Positions 23,540 through 36,333 of a DNA stretch of 64,000 nucleotides are shown here, piece by piece (within the stretch, counting starts at the first letter, position 1; each line of letters begins with the position of its first letter). A program made the translations under genes and the position numbers. The stretch is from the NCBI GenBank assembly GCA_030280995.1, contig JASXTE010000010.1, positions 19,857,823-19,921,822 on the forward strand, written 5' to 3'. Below the pieces are notes generated by a model. That model did no database searches. It was not told where the DNA came from and saw only the letters and a program-made list of their open reading frames with translations. Origin of the DNA: Hemileia vastatrix (Eukaryota; Basidiomycota; Pucciniomycetes; Pucciniales; Zaghouaniaceae).

Positions 23540-24714
23540 TGTCAGCCTAGATATCCCTAGGACTGAGTATTTCTTATACTTAAAATAAGTTAACCTTAAG
23601 TAAATTAAGCTTATATCTTAAAAATAAGGTTAAAATAATAATATATATGATTATATTACATATATATATAATTATTACTCTATTATATAAATTATAGTAG
23701 TTTAAATAGCTTATACATAGCCTAAAAACACTTATTAAGGTGTTAATGGAGTCATAAGATACTTTTCTTAAGTTATACTAAGTAATTATTGACATACATA
23801 AGCTTATATGTATACATAAATATCATATTCAGTGAAATATGCAGTATATTATGTATATTTAGGTATATAAGTGGGTTTTAGCCCCTTAATAGCCTATAAA
23901 ATTTATTTTTCTGCTTATTTTAGGTCATATGGACGTATTCAGTGGACTCACAACGCCTACAGAAGCATAAACATCTATTTAAGGCGCATACACCTAGTCT
24001 GGACAACTTAATCTGCTTCCTTGGATGGATATTCATGGATTTATGGGTTGGGAGGTCATTGCTGGGTTAATATGGATGCTTGGGGATGTTTTTTGGGGCT
24101 TGGAGATTTCATTTGTTTCCTTTATATGCTTTGGGTTTCATTATATTCTCTTTGGATGAGTTATTTTACCTGTTTCTCTATGGTATCCGCTTTTATCTGG
24201 ATTTTCTATTTATGGTATAGGTCTGTGTTATCATTAATTGTGATGGAGGGTCCTTACTGGAGGTCTGGGTGTTGAATCTGCTTGAAGTGGAAGCCATGGG
24301 GAGGTGATGGGCCCTCACAGTGCTGTAATTGCCAGGGATAGCAGTGACATCATATGGATTGAAGGTCTGTGCACTTTAGTGGATTTTGGTATAAGTAAGA
24401 GAGGATTTTGACGGTTATTAGACATCATTCACTTACTAACATTAAAACAAACACTACAATACAATTATTAGCATTTAGAAATATATTATAAAGCCATTAT
24501 AAATTGATATGATCTCTATATAAGCTATAACTATATTCTATTCATCTATTTTCCACCACTAGCACGCATTTAAATCCAAGTATTGTGATTTTATTTGAGT
24601 ATAACTATTTTATTAGTCTTCCCCTGAGGTTTAATCACTAAATCTTTTATCAATAAGTAGTAGGACCATAAATAAATACTATTATATCATACTTAAATAC
24701 TAGATACACTAACA
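23540..24714 (+). repeat. 3' LTR of copy A
   Basis: Starts TGTCAGCC after a purine tract (GGGTGAGGGAG), ends CTAACA; 1175 bp. Clearly homologous to the LTRs of copy B but diverged. Contains a sense-strand hydrophobic ORF at 24021-24275 conserved in B. Confidence 0.85.
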
Positions 24715-26738
24715 GATAGTGAGGGTTTTTTCATGGTGGTGTAGGGGTTTGGAAAGAAAAAGATTCAGGCCCAGGAGGATTCCTATAATTTAGGCTTCAA
24801 AAAACTGAGTAGAGAGAAGAGTCCCCTAAGGAGGAAACAAAAGGGAATGGTGAGCTAGGGTCAAAAGCTGCTGTGTAAGTAAAAGAGGAGGATTTGGATC
24901 TGTCTGTGTAGATAAAATTGGAGGAAAAGTGGGAGAAAAAGATAGTGGAAGAGACTTCTCCGAGTTCCATTTCTTTGTCTGAGGGAGGTGAGGTTTTGAA
25001 TAATGGAGAGGACCATGGAGGGAGGAGGAACCTTCTTTTTGTGCCTAGATTCTCTAGTATGGAGGAGTTATGGAAGTTGTGGTGGTTTGATAGGTTGTGC
25101 AGTTGATTGTGGTGGGTCTTTGGTGGAGATGAAGAAACAAATTTCCTAGCCAATCATGCCATGGGGTTTGACAAGGGGAAAGAGAGAAAATGCAGCCAGG
25201 CTTTTTGGACCACTAGGTCTAATCTCTGGAGGCATGGTAGTGAGGTGTATTGATGTAAGAGGAGAAATACCAGGGTAGTCCTAAAACAACCAAGTGCTTG
25301 TCTGATTGCTTTGTTGTTGACAACTTGGAGCATGCAGGTCGCGCAGGTGTTCTTCTGAGGGTGATGCCAAATAATTTCAGTGTGATCAGTATAGGCATGT
25401 ATTACTGAAGAAATGAGAATTTGGTATTGTTTCAAGGGAATAACCCATCCTAAAAAGCAAGGCAGTGGATATTGGATGCAGCTTGGAGGCTGACTGAAGC
25501 TAATAAGGTACCATTTTCTTTATAGTTCAGAAAAGGGTCAATAATCATACCCAGTCGGGAGGGAGGGATGATACAATTGTTGAAGATAAGAGAGGGGGAG
25601 GAAGTTAATATGGAGTGTTTTATAAATAAGAATAACCACTTAGCTTTGGCTTCTCCAAACTCTGCTGCGTTATTTTCTCTCCATGCAAGAGCATCCATCC
25701 CAGTTGAGGAGAGTTTATCCATGATCCAGTCTGGGTTCCTGTTTTCAGAAAGTTAAATGATGTCATCCATGTACCATAGGGAAATGAAGCTGTGAGAGAT
25801 GGAGGGGAGGGAAATAAGCAGGGAGTTGTATGTGATATAGAGAATTGGGGAGAGGGGAGAGCCTTTCAGGAGGCCTTTGGGAAGAAATATAGGAGGAGAA
25901 GGAACTGCTTGTAAACCTATCATGGAGAGAATCAATAGTTAGTCCAATAAGGTTTATGAGAAGGTGGAGGGAGGATAGGGTAGCTTTGAGTCTCATGATA
26001 TCAACTGATGGTAAGTCATGCTTCACATCCAATGAAAGAGCCCCAACAACATTACCTTTTGTCCATTGGTTCTTGAAACAGGTGGTTAAGTGAAGAAGAG
26101 CATCTGTGGTTGAGTGAAGAGGGAAGCCTCCATAGTGAGTTTCAGGCAGGAGGTTGGAACAAGGAATTGAAGCAACTGATGTTCCTTCAAAAAAAAGGTG
26201 CACTTTCTTTAGATTATCCAAGATTGGGGAGCCATCTAGGGTTAGTAAAGGAGGGTTAGTATGCAGAGAAGTACAAGTAGATGAATACTTAGCTAACTGA
26301 TGAAATATAGACAGGGTGAGTGAGGATAAGATGGATTGCCAGTGCTGTTAATGTAGGAAGAAAATTTTAGCTTGGAAGGCTTTTTTTGCTGCTTTGAACT
26401 TGGCTACAAGGTGAGGTGCTAGGGAGAGCTTGAGAGATTTCTGGGCCTGATAGTAAGTTTGCTTGAGAGGATCCAGGATTTTTTGGTTCAACCATGCATG
26501 TCACTTTGAGCCAGGCTTCTGCATCAGGATGAAGCCATCCATTAGTTCAATAATAGAGGAAGTAAGGAGCTTGGCATCTAGGTCAATCTGGTCTAGGAAA
26601 GAGATAATGGAATGGGAGGGGATGGAGGAGAAAGCAGAGAGGGAGGAAGACTTATCAAGATTTTTCCAGTTGTAAAACTTTCTAGAAGGGGGCATTGGGG
26701 AGAAGAGAGAGGATAAAGATGTTGATGTTGAGCGGTGA
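24715..26738 (-). pseudogene. Jockey/Tad-type LINE relic, 3' part
   Basis: Minus-strand fragments in order: linker MPPSRKFYNWKNL (26695-26501), RT with LPETHYGGFPLHSTTDAL and ALSLDVKHDLPSVD (26221-25990), GLLKGSPLSPILY and WYMDDII (25935-25753, catalytic motif), then LQVVNNKAIRQALGCFRTT (about 25310) and an RNase H start IYTDRSKS (about 24920). Many frameshifts. Gypsy element C inserted upstream; the LINE continues at 50570-50740. Confidence 0.75.
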
Positions 26739-27499
26739 TGTCACATGCTACGTGTCATTCAAAGAAAAAGTACCTCAATTACCCCACTATTCAAACTCTA
26801 ACTCCACTAGAGATGTGAAAAAAGTGACCATGGGGAGATTTCATTCTATTGTATTCTCAAATTAGCTGCGCTATTCAAACTATAAATTATCCTAAATTTA
26901 AATACACTTATACTTAATCTATGCGCTCTATAGCACTAAAGAGGGGTGATTGTGGGTCTGAGTGTAATAAGGAGGTCTGGGAAGTAGGAACAATAAAGAA
27001 GGATTATAAGGTTAGATTAATTAGTAATTGGGAGCTCCAGTGGATTAAATGGGTCTGTTAGTAATATGGTGGCTGGTTGGTTAATGGTTCAGTGCAAGGA
27101 GGAATAGGATATTTAAAGGGTGTTACTTACTTTAACATTTCCTTAGAATTAAATTATAAAAATATTTGTGATAGTAGTCAAACTTATATTAGGCTATTAT
27201 TATATTTGTACTTTTCTTTTCTTAATAATAAAACTCATTTAAAATTCTAAAATACTTAATTCTTCCTTTTGATTATTAAGTTACAATCCTTTGTGAGATT
27301 ACCACAATAGTTAGTGTCCTTATTATCTAAATTAATTATTGCTCAAAAATTAGCACAAACTAGTGTTATTAATTAGATCTATCTTCAAACCACTTCCTCA
27401 AAGTAATCCTCTGTGCTTTGAAGTTGTAATTCCATTCTTAATTTTATCTCACTTACTTTGATATCATCCTCAACCCTGTGTGTATGTTGTCCTGTTACA
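26739..27499 (+). repeat. 5' LTR of element C
   Basis: Starts TGTCACATGC, ends CTGTTACA; 761 bp. Pairs with 49773-50564 (shared CCTCAATTACCCCA, TTCAAACTCTAACTCCACTAG and CATCCTCAACCCTGTGTGTA). Confidence 0.85.
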
Positions 27500-27563
27500 G
27501 TATAATTTAATTCTCCATAATTCTCATTCTTTTTACTACTACTATTTTCAGGTTCTAAATCTA

Positions 27564-28690
27564 AATGGCACCTGTTCAATGCACTCCTCCTCCCATTGGC
27601 GCTACTACTAGAGCTCCTGCTAGGGATAGGCCGACCTCATTACGTCCTGTATCTTGCACTCACTCCCTCAAACCTCTTGATGAAATGGAACACAAACATT
27701 CAATTTAATCTGTTGAGGACATCCCTCAGGATTTTGAGGATTCCAGTGAAGAAGATTAAGGCAAGGATACTATGCACAAGGCACCATCAGCCCCGGCTGC
27801 TGGACCTTCAGGCCAATCTTCAAGCCCTTTCCCAAATGCTTCATTGGAGGACTTCATGAAACTCCTGGTTAAAACCCTCACTAATCCTGCCTCATTTGAA
27901 GAATCTAAATTCAAAAATCCTTCTATGAAATCTCCAGAAATGTTTGATGGAGAGAATCCTGACAGATTGCATCCTTTCTTGCAGACATGCAAGCTACTAT
28001 TCCACAATGACCCTCAAATCTTTAGAAAAGATTGCTCCAAGGTCATTTATGCCTCTTCTTACTTATCAGGAAAGGCCTCATGGTGGTTTGAGCCTTATAT
28101 ACTCATGCTTTCTTTGAGTGAACCTCACTTACTCAGTAATAATTTGGAAAAGTTGGAGGATCAACTTTTTACATTGTTTGGTGACACCAATGAAACTGAC
28201 AACAAGGAGAGCAAACTTGATTTTCTTTGCATGAGAAATAATAGTAAATCTTCTGAGTATATCTCAAATTTCAGGGCTTTACAAACTCAAGTTAGTTGGA
28301 ATGATGCTGAATATCATTTAAAAAAGTGACTTCCATTGAGGATTCTGGACCAATTAAATCTTCAAAGGTAAAAAATGGAGAGTTTGACAGACTTAATGGA
28401 TAGGACCATTGAACTAAATAACTCACATCAAGGACAACTTCAACAAAGGCATCACGTGCAGAAATCTCATGGTTCAAATTTCAAATCTGGGCCTCCTTCG
28501 AACAATCATTCCCAACCAACCCATTCACAAGGGAAAGGAAAATATTAAACCTAAAATATTGACTCCTGGAAATATCAGTAAGGTATTGAATCCAAAAGGT
28601 GAATTAAAGGAAGCTGAAAGGAAAAGACGGGAATATAATGGGTTATGTATGTATTGTGGGGATAAACACAAGTTGGAAGATTGAGGGAAA
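27564..28690 (+). pseudogene. Gag of element C
   Basis: Starts MAPVQCTPPP with a Pro/Arg-rich N-terminus, then an open stretch 27772-28329 with the capsid-like signature FKNPSMKSPEMFDGENPD, LLFHNDPQIF and LEDQLFTLFGD, which I recognise from rust gypsy elements. The knuckle CMYCGDKHKLED is followed by TGA where the last Cys is expected. Several frame breaks. Confidence 0.8.
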
Positions 28691-28745
28691 TTGAAGGAAA
28701 GGGAAGGTAAAAGATTGAAGTCAAAAAAAAGAGAATAGTTTACCT

Positions 28746-29709
28746 GTGTGCAAAGCAAACTATTTTATTTCTCCAAGTGCACAGAACCTCCATGTCTTAA
28801 GGGCTGGAGTTTCCATTAACCATTTGAGATTTATTCTTTTTAAGGAGGATATACCCTTCAGTTGTCTTATTGACTATGAAGCTTCAATTTCATTTATCAG
28901 TTTATCTTTTGCTAAAAAACTTAAGCTGAAATTTGTAGATACTGATTGAATTCTTATTTATTTGCTCAAATAAGAGGAACCCAAGTATTGAGTTATTAAG
29001 AAAGTTTTACGGGTTTTAAACTTTCCAAATTTTCCCTCCTTTGAGTGGGAATTAGCAGTCTCAGATTCCCCAAGGATGGACAATACCATTCTTAGCCATG
29101 ACTTTTTAACACATTGGAATCCTGAAATTAATTGGTCAAAGAGATTGATCACACCTTGTTCTAAGTATATTTCTGATTCTTCAATGCAGGTCAACAGTGA
29201 GTTAAACAACCCCTCTGACCCTGTCCTGCTAGTGCACATACCTTTTCCATATGATTTACAACCATCTGATTTTTCTCTAAATGAGCATTTGGCTAACCTT
29301 TTTAGCTTGGTTACTTCACTTGAAGAGGTTTTGAACAGCCTCAAGGTAAAAGATTCTTGCTCTCTAAATTCAGGTCTACCCTCAAAAGGCTCCCTCAACA
29401 ATGAAGAGGATTACCAAATCAATATTGAAGCCATTAAATCAACTCTACCAGAAGTATATCATGACTTCCTTGATGTATTTTCAATTTTTAAGGCCAACAA
29501 GCTACCGCCTCATCAACCTTACAATCATAAAATAGAGTTAGTAGGTACAGTGACTTTGGAAGGTCCTGTCTACTCCCTATAAAAGGATGAATCTCAAGTT
29601 CTTCAAGACTGAATTTCAGAGAATGTGGCAAAAGGTTTCATTTGAGCCAGCAAATCCCCAACCAGCTCTTTAGTTCTTTTTGTCAAGAAAAAGGATGGAA
29701 GTCTTCTGT
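28746..29709 (+). pseudogene. Protease and N-terminal RT of element C
   Basis: Protease-like segment with LIDYEASISF where LIDSGAS is usual, so the catalytic triplet is destroyed. It is followed by the linker (29076-29582) and RT entry LPEVYHDFLDVF, LPPHQPYNHKIEL, VLFVKKKDGS. Element D interrupts directly after the KKDGS motif. Confidence 0.75.
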
Positions 29710-30788
29710 TGTGGTCTTCCAGCATTGGCAGAGGCCTTTGTTGGTCTGTTTGGCGCTGTTTTGGTATGTCTTAATTGACATTGGTTGAATAATTGGGTGT
29801 TTTTCAGGTTTTATTCAGTGAATATTGGGAAAATGGGTATGCGGGTACTCAAATTGAATAGCCCCAGTTTTTCTCTATATTTTATGTCTTTATGACATTT
29901 TTCATATTCTAAGTTTTAAGGGGTCATTTCCTCATTTTTCATTTATAAAAGAAAGCTGTTAAATTTTTATTTTTGTGTTTTAAGGGCTAACATTAAGTCT
30001 TAGGGTTAAGTGCTTAGTACCATTAAGTAGAGATAATTTGGCTCTATATCTTATGTCACAATGTTTTCATAGCTTAATTTTGTGTTTTAAGGGTTTTAGT
30101 AGTGGTGGTGGAATTTTCAAGTATTTTGGGCTTTATTGGAGGTTTTTGGTGGTTTTATGGCTTCAGGGAGGTCTGGCCGCATCTAGGCGGGCTGCCTGCC
30201 TTAGTTATAGAAGGCTGGGGAGCGCTTCTAGAGGGTTTTTATTCAATTTGGCTGCCAAAAGCATCAAATTTGTTGCTGCGCATAGATTTTTTAGATGGTG
30301 GTCTGTGTGTAAATACTAAAAAAGACAGTTTGGGGAAACTTTAATTGTCATAAAACTATCCGCAGGTGATATAATTGTTTCTCACTCAGTTTTCTCTGTT
30401 TTTTGGCCACAATTGGCTGTGTTTGTTGCAAGGTTAGTTCTTCATTTAACTCAACTTTGGAAACTGGTTTCTCTGGTGTAGCTTTTCAACCTTCATCAAG
30501 TATTATTGCTGTTTTCGGTGCAAGCGCACAGTGCTTTGTTTTTCTGGGGTGGATCTTTCTGCATTTCAGGTTTCTGGTTCTTTGGTTCTCAGTTGTCTGC
30601 TATTGGCTACTGTCTTGACTTGTTAAGCAGTCAAGAAGTGTGTTGGAAGGGGTATAGTAACGGTCTCTAATTTGCTGTAGCAAATAAATTTCACCTGGTA
30701 TTTCTTAAAGGGACAGGGGTTTTTCTCTCCAGTTTTACTCCAAATCCCTTGGTCAAGGCCTATAGCTAGTACTATAGGATTTTCTACA
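29710..30788 (+). repeat. 5' LTR of element D
   Basis: TGTGGTCTTCC to GATTTTCTACA, 1079 bp, closely similar to 44141-45220. Confidence 0.9.
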
Positions 30789-30793
30789 TTTCA

Positions 30794-30809
30794 GGTGCCC
30801 AACGTGGGA
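30794..30809 (+). promoter_or_regulatory. Putative tRNA primer-binding site of D
   Basis: GGTGCCCAACGTGGGA, five nt inside the 5' LTR. It resembles the lysine-tRNA PBS consensus (GGCGCCCAACGTGGGG) used by many LTR elements. Confidence 0.55.
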
Positions 30810-31028
30810 TGAGGATTTGCTAGCTTTTGGAATTTCTGTTACTGTTGGACTCTCTTCTTTTGTGGACTCTTTGTGGATTTTAGATTTTTGGTGCTGTATC
30901 TCTCTGTGGTTGATCTAGGGGGTCTTCTCTCTAGTTGTATTTGGTCCCTCCTAGGTCTCTGAAGGCTATTGGGGGACTTTGGATATCTGTGGTGGAAAGT
31001 TGGGGAGGAGTAACTGGAAATAGTTAGG

Positions 31029-31616
31029 ATGGTCAGGATCAAGTCATGGAAAGGGAAAATTTGCTTTGGAGAGGAGGGAAGGTTATTTTTGGAGATCTTT
31101 GAAGCAGCTGCTGATGTGGATGGAGCTTCTGATTTGGATAGGGTGAAGCAGGTGATCATCTTCATTGATGATAGAGAGGTGGTGAAGGAAGTTCTTAGGA
31201 TAAAGGGATATAGTATTCAGGATAGGGGAAAGCTAAACATTGAAATAATCAGGAGGTGGCCCATTGTGTTTTCAATGGATTATCCTTATGGCATTGCTAG
31301 GAAGTGGGAAATGAATGGTGGTGTAACTTCTCTGGTTCAGTATGGTAAATTTATGGAGGAATTTTAAGAGGTTATGGATTATATAGATTATAATGGTATG
31401 TCCTCTCATGAAATAGAGGCCAAGAGTTTATTTTGGATTGCCATGGGTATGGAGGTCAAAAAGGAGGTTCAGGGATTTATGTTAAAGGCTGGGCTGATGA
31501 AGACACTTCAAAATGGAGAAAGTAGGATTCCTGCTATAGGTGTTTTGAAGAAGGCTATTCTGGGGCATCTTGAAACCCTTGTTTCTAAAGAGTTGGAACC
31601 TGAAATTAAAATATAA
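31029..31616 (+). pseudogene. Gag-like protein of element D
   Basis: Two in-frame pieces (31029-31367 and 31374-31616) separated by one stop near 31365. It begins MVRIKSWKGKICFGEEG, followed by a helical capsid-like region with EVMDYIDYNGMSSHEIEAKSLF. The style (SWKGK near the start, Glu/Lys-rich helices, LVSKELEPE end) resembles Gag of rust gypsy elements of the E type. No zinc knuckle. Confidence 0.55.
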
Positions 31617-31777
31617 TGGATGGAAAGGTTCAGGAAGAAGTGGCAGAAAATTCAGCTACAGTAGAAATTTTGGAATCACCCACTTTTTGAGATAATGATG
31701 TTTGTGATGTTTCAGAAATTTTTATTTCTTTAACAGGTGAAATCAATGGATCTCAAGAATGTGCTTCATTTGATTTT

Positions 31778-32560
31778 TTGGATAAGTACACACTGGATGA
31801 TCAGTGCATCTTTTCAAAGGTGGATGAGCTCTGTGGGAAGGAAAAATTTGATGTTCATGATATGGTTTCTTCATGTTCAGATCATGGATTTTTCGATGAA
31901 GATGTTTCTTTAAGATCTGTTTATGGTCAGCAAGAGTCTGTGTTGTATCTATTGTTCTTAGAGGCAGATTATTTTCTAAGTGCTCCTTTAAGCTCAGAAG
32001 ATGAATGCTTGGAGGAGGATGTTAATTTTGACGTTATGGACTCTATTCTAGAGTATCTTTTGGATTCTCAGAGTAATTCTGAACTTAATTATTTTGAGCC
32101 TCATGAAAAAGATTCTCAGTTTCTTCTTTCAAGTTCAGAGGATGGAAGAAGTGGTGAAAATCTCTCTATAGAAAGTTTGGATCTTCAGAATGATTATGTT
32201 CTGAATGTATGTTTGTTGGAGGAATATAGTTCCAAGATGGTTCCCTCAAGATCAGTGGATGGTTGCTTGGGGGAAGATGATTCTTTCAGTGTTCTGGGTC
32301 CTGATTTGGAGAATTTTTTTAAATTTTAGAATAATTTTGTGATTGATGATTTGAAGTTAGATACAGTAAACTCTCAGCTTCTTTCCTCAACTGGAGAAGG
32401 TCTTTTTAGAAAGGAGGATAAAATCATTGATGCTGTAGATTGCACTGTTTCAAAGGATATAGGGTGGATGGACACAGGGAATGAAATTGATGGTAACTTC
32501 AGTGTATGGAGAAAGATGGGGATTTTGTCTGGAGGTCTCATTATGGGATATCAGAATTGA
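31778..32560 (+). pseudogene. Acidic internal-repeat ORF of element D
   Basis: Two pieces (31778-32329, 32339-32560) separated by a stop (TAG, 32327-32329). Highly acidic with about four degenerate units around the pattern S-x2-L-S-S-x-E-D-x-x-x-x-E-D, for example LSSEDECLEED, LLSSSEDGRSGE, SRSVDGCLGEDDSF and LLSSTGEGLFRKED. No catalytic motif is visible. It occupies the position of pol and could be a decayed linker or a novel accessory protein. Confidence 0.45.
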
Positions 32561-32921
32561 AAGAGGGGCTTAACTTTCTGTTGCCCTAGGGGCAAACTTA
32601 TTGGTTTCAACCTGGGGATTTCAAGTTTCTAATTCCTCTGAAATGAGGATAAACTAATTAATTTGTTTTGGTTTTGTTTAATTTGGTCTCTATGTATTTG
32701 GTCAGGATTTTTTTGATTTGTCCAATTCTTATCAGTCTCTCTGGTTCAAGTCTCTATATAAAAAAAATCTCAGTATAATGAAGATAGAAGAAAAGAAAAA
32801 TTCAAGGGAAGATGGATATTTTATTTAAAAGAAAATAAAGAAAAAAATGATGATCATTGGTTTAATCTGACCTCCAGTATGAGGTTAAACTGCAAGATTT
32901 TTTATTTCTAAAGTGGATTTC
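32561..32921. other. Non-coding interior of element D
   Basis: No ORF. Ends with the 5-bp target ATTTC (32917-32921) duplicated at 41752-41756 by insertion of copy B. Confidence 0.6.
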
Positions 32922-34098
32922 TGTCAGTACAGTCTAGTATATAAGTATGATATAATAGTATTATTTTATGGTCCTACTACTTATTAATAAATGATTTAGT
33001 GATTAAACCTCAGGGGAAGACTAATAAAATAGTTATACTCAAATTAAACTCACAATACTTGGATTTAAATGCGTGCTAGTGGTGGAAAATAGAAGAATAA
33101 AATATAGTTATAGCTTTTATAAAGATAATATCAATTTATAAGGGCTTTATAATATATTTCTGAATGTTAATAATTGTAGTGTAATGTTTATTTGAAGTTT
33201 AGTAATTGAATGATGATAATAAACCGTCAAAATCCCTCCTTACTTATACCCAAATCCACTGGAGTGCACAGACCTTCAATCCAGATGATGTCACTGCTAT
33301 CCCCGGCAATTACAGCACTGTGAGGGCCCATCACCTCCCCATGGCGTCCACTTCAAGCAGTTTCAACACCCAGACCTCCAGTAAGGACCCTCCATCACTA
33401 TTAATAATAACACAGAGCCATACCATAAATAGAAATCCCAGATAAAAGCGGATACCATAAAGAAACAGGTAAAATAAATGATCAAAAAGAGATTTAATGA
33501 AACTAAAAGCATATAAAGGAAACAAATAAAATGTCCAAGCCCCCAATAACATCCCCAAGCATCCATATTAACCCAAAAACATATTTCCAACCCATAAATC
33601 CGTGAATAACCATCCAAGGAAGTAATTTTAGTTGTCCAAACTGGGTGTATGCGCCTGATATAGGTGTCTATGCTTCTGTAGGCGTTGTGAGTCCACTGAT
33701 TTCGTCCATATGACCTAAAATAAGCAGAAAAACAAAGGTTATAGGCTATTAAGGGGCTAAAACCCACTTATATACCTAAATATACATAATATACTGCATA
33801 TTTCACTGAATATGAGATTTATGTATACATATAAGCTTATGTATGTCAATAATTACTTCATATCACTTAAGATAAGTATATTATGACTCCATTAACACCT
33901 TAATAAGTATTATTAGGCCATGGATAAGCTATTTAAACTATTATAAATTATATAATAGAATAATAATTATATATATATATAATAAAATAATATATATTAT
34001 TATTTTAACCTTATTTTTAAGATATAAGCTTAATCTAGTTAAGGTTATCTTATTTTAAGCATAAGAAATACTCAGTCCTAAGGATATTTAGGCTGACA
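32922..34098 (-). repeat. 3' LTR of copy B
   Basis: Reads TGTCAGCC to GTACTGACA on the minus strand; 1177 bp. The longer of the two LTRs by 18 nt. Contains a hydrophobic sense ORF (33767-33363). Confidence 0.95.
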
Positions 34099-34110
34099 CT
34101 CCCTCACCCC
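34099..34110 (-). promoter_or_regulatory. Polypurine tract of copy B
   Basis: GGGGTGAGGGAG on the minus strand, immediately upstream of the 3' LTR, as expected for the plus-strand primer. Conserved in copy A at 23529-23539. Confidence 0.8.
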
Positions 34111-34216
34111 AAAAAAAAACAATAAAAAAAATGTTAAGACATTTTAATTAATCTTAAGGAATGAAATAATAAAATAAAAAAACAATTTTTATAATACATA
34201 TACTGAATGAACAGTA

Positions 34217-36333
34217 TTATTTAGATTTAAATTTTTTCAAGAGATTTTTAAGATCAGAGATTTCATTTTCTGGAATCCACTGGTCATATTCACTTGATTT
34301 ATTTTTAAATCTTAATAGATACTCAACTCCCTTTTCTTTAGTAAGGTGTCTCTTTTTAAGTATCTTTTCAATTTCTGCTTTTTCCACTATTTCTTCAGGT
34401 TGCTGTTTATGCCTTCCTGATCTTCTTGGAAAGAGAGCAGTATCATTAGAATGGTATGGTTTTATAAGAGAAATAGGAAATACTGGATGTTTTCTATCAT
34501 AAGGTGCATATAGAATAACCTCAACAGCATTATTACCAACCATCTTTTTAACTACAAATGGTCCAATGAATGGATCCTTCAATTTAACATTACCATTTAA
34601 ATTGAAATGTAGCGTTGAAATAAGGACTTCATCACCCTCTTTGAACATTTGTTCTTTATGGGCTTTATCCCATCTTTTCTTTTCATACTCAAAAGCCTTA
34701 TTTATACATTCTTGAGCATGTTTTCTGCATAGTTCCTGCATCTGAAGAAAAGATTTAGTACCTGGATGAATATCCAATCTAGGTAACTTATTAAGAGTTT
34801 TAGCAGGGGTATTAGGTACATAACCCAACCATAACTCAAATGGCTTTTTGCCAGTGACAGAATGTACTGTACTATTATATGCAAATTCTAAACCTGGGAT
34901 AAGGGTTACCCAATCATGCGTGAATTTGTCATTGTCTTTAAAATTAAGACCAAAAGCACAGTATCTTCTTATCATATCTTCTAAGGTTTGTATCATTCTT
35001 TCTGCTAGCCCATCAGTTTGTGGGTGGTGTGCTGTAGAAAGTTTTAATTGACACCCTGAAACATCCATAAGTGACGTCCAGAACTCAGAAGTAAATTTAG
35101 GATCTCTGTCAGAAACTATTGCTTTGGGGAAACCTGCTGTATTTAACATTTGTGTCCACCATAAAAAAGCTAAGTCCTTTGCAGAAACCTCTTTGTGGGT
35201 AGGAATAAATTTACACATCTTTGTAAATCTATCTACAATTACCCAGCAGGAGTTATAACTCTTATGCCCTGCTATTGGCAAACCTGTTACAAAGTCCATG
35301 TTAATGATTTCCCATGGAGCTTTTGGTTGCTCAATTTGTTGTAATAAACCAGCTCTTTTTCCTGTTAATCTTTTAGATTTTTGACAAGAATCACATGTTT
35401 CAACATATTTCTGAACATCCTCAGACATGTTAATCCACCAAGCTGTGTTTTTTACTCTGGTTAATGTTTTATGGTAGTCAAAATGACCTGCTAATATATC
35501 ATCATGACATATACTTAACATTAACTCCTTCATTGAAGGGGGAATTACAATTACATTACTTAATTTTTTCCTGTAATATATAAAACCATCCTCAATGGAA
35601 AATTTTCCTTTCTCTAATGCCTCTTTATACTTATCTGGTAATTTTTTTATTAAAACATTCATTGAAGCATTAGATGGATCATTTAATATTGTAGTTAATT
35701 TACTTAAGTCAGGATCTGAATTATAATTATCAAGAATTGATTGCATAAATTCATCCTCAAGATCTACAATATAAATGCCATAAATGTTAATAATCTCTGA
35801 TTCAGGAACATAAGCAGGATTATCATCATTATTAGGCAGAGGTACTCTAGATAACAAATCTACATTAGAGTGCAAGGTTCCTGCTCTATGTGTAATAGTC
35901 ATCCGTCCTCTGTATTCTTGTACAGCTAATTGCCATCTAAACATGTGTCTATTAGGAGTTTTCATGTTTAAGAGTGACTTAACTGCACTACAGTCAGTTA
36001 TTAACTCAAATTTTTGGTCTTCAAGGTAATAATGTAGCTTTTCAAGAGCCCATACTACTGCCAAACATTCAAGTTGAGTAGCACCATATTTCAATTCACT
36101 ACTTCTTAGAGTACGTGAAATATAGCAGATTACTACTTCTGACATTTTACCTTCAATAAGTTGTTTTTGATGCAAAGAAGCACCCAGACCAATAAAACTT
36201 GCATCTGTATATAATACAAAAGGTAATTGGAAATCTGGTAATCCCAAGATAGGAGCTGTCATTAAACATTCTTTCAACTTATTAAAAGCTTGTTGTCTTT
36301 CATTATTCCAAATGAAAGCTTCTGATTTCTTTA
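34217..36333 (-). CDS. RNase H, integrase and chromodomain of copy B
   Basis: Open from 36333 to 34217 (first Met 36277), 686 residues from that Met. RNase H starts LYTDASFIGLGA with downstream CLAVVWALEKLHYYLE. Integrase has an intact HHCC finger (CHDDILAGHFDYHK, CDSCQK) and the three acidic residues in NMDFVTGLP, VSDRDPKF and DGLAERM. The C-terminal 60 residues are chromodomain-like (EIEKILKKR, YLLRFKN, DQWIP), marking a chromovirus that targets chromatin. Separated from RT only by a 1-nt deletion; no other lesion seen. Confidence 0.9.

Larger units (their letters stand above)
13299..24714 (+). mobile_element. Ty3/gypsy chromovirus copy A, 5'-truncated
   Basis: Same family as copy B. It retains part of the leader (homologous to B upstream of gag), gag, protease, RT, RNase H, integrase, chromodomain, a purine tract and the 3' LTR. 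The 5' LTR is missing, replaced by a CACTA-like terminus at 13298. A Harbinger element (15717-19446) splits the end of gag and a MITE (20012-20272) splits pol between protease and RT. Several stops and frameshifts make it non-functional; it is clearly older than B. Confidence 0.85.

Noticed and set aside
30038..30618. ORFs of 70-93 codons in the LTR of element D, partly repeated at 44510-45051
   Set aside because: Present because the LTRs are similar; the frames lack constraint signs that can be seen by eye.
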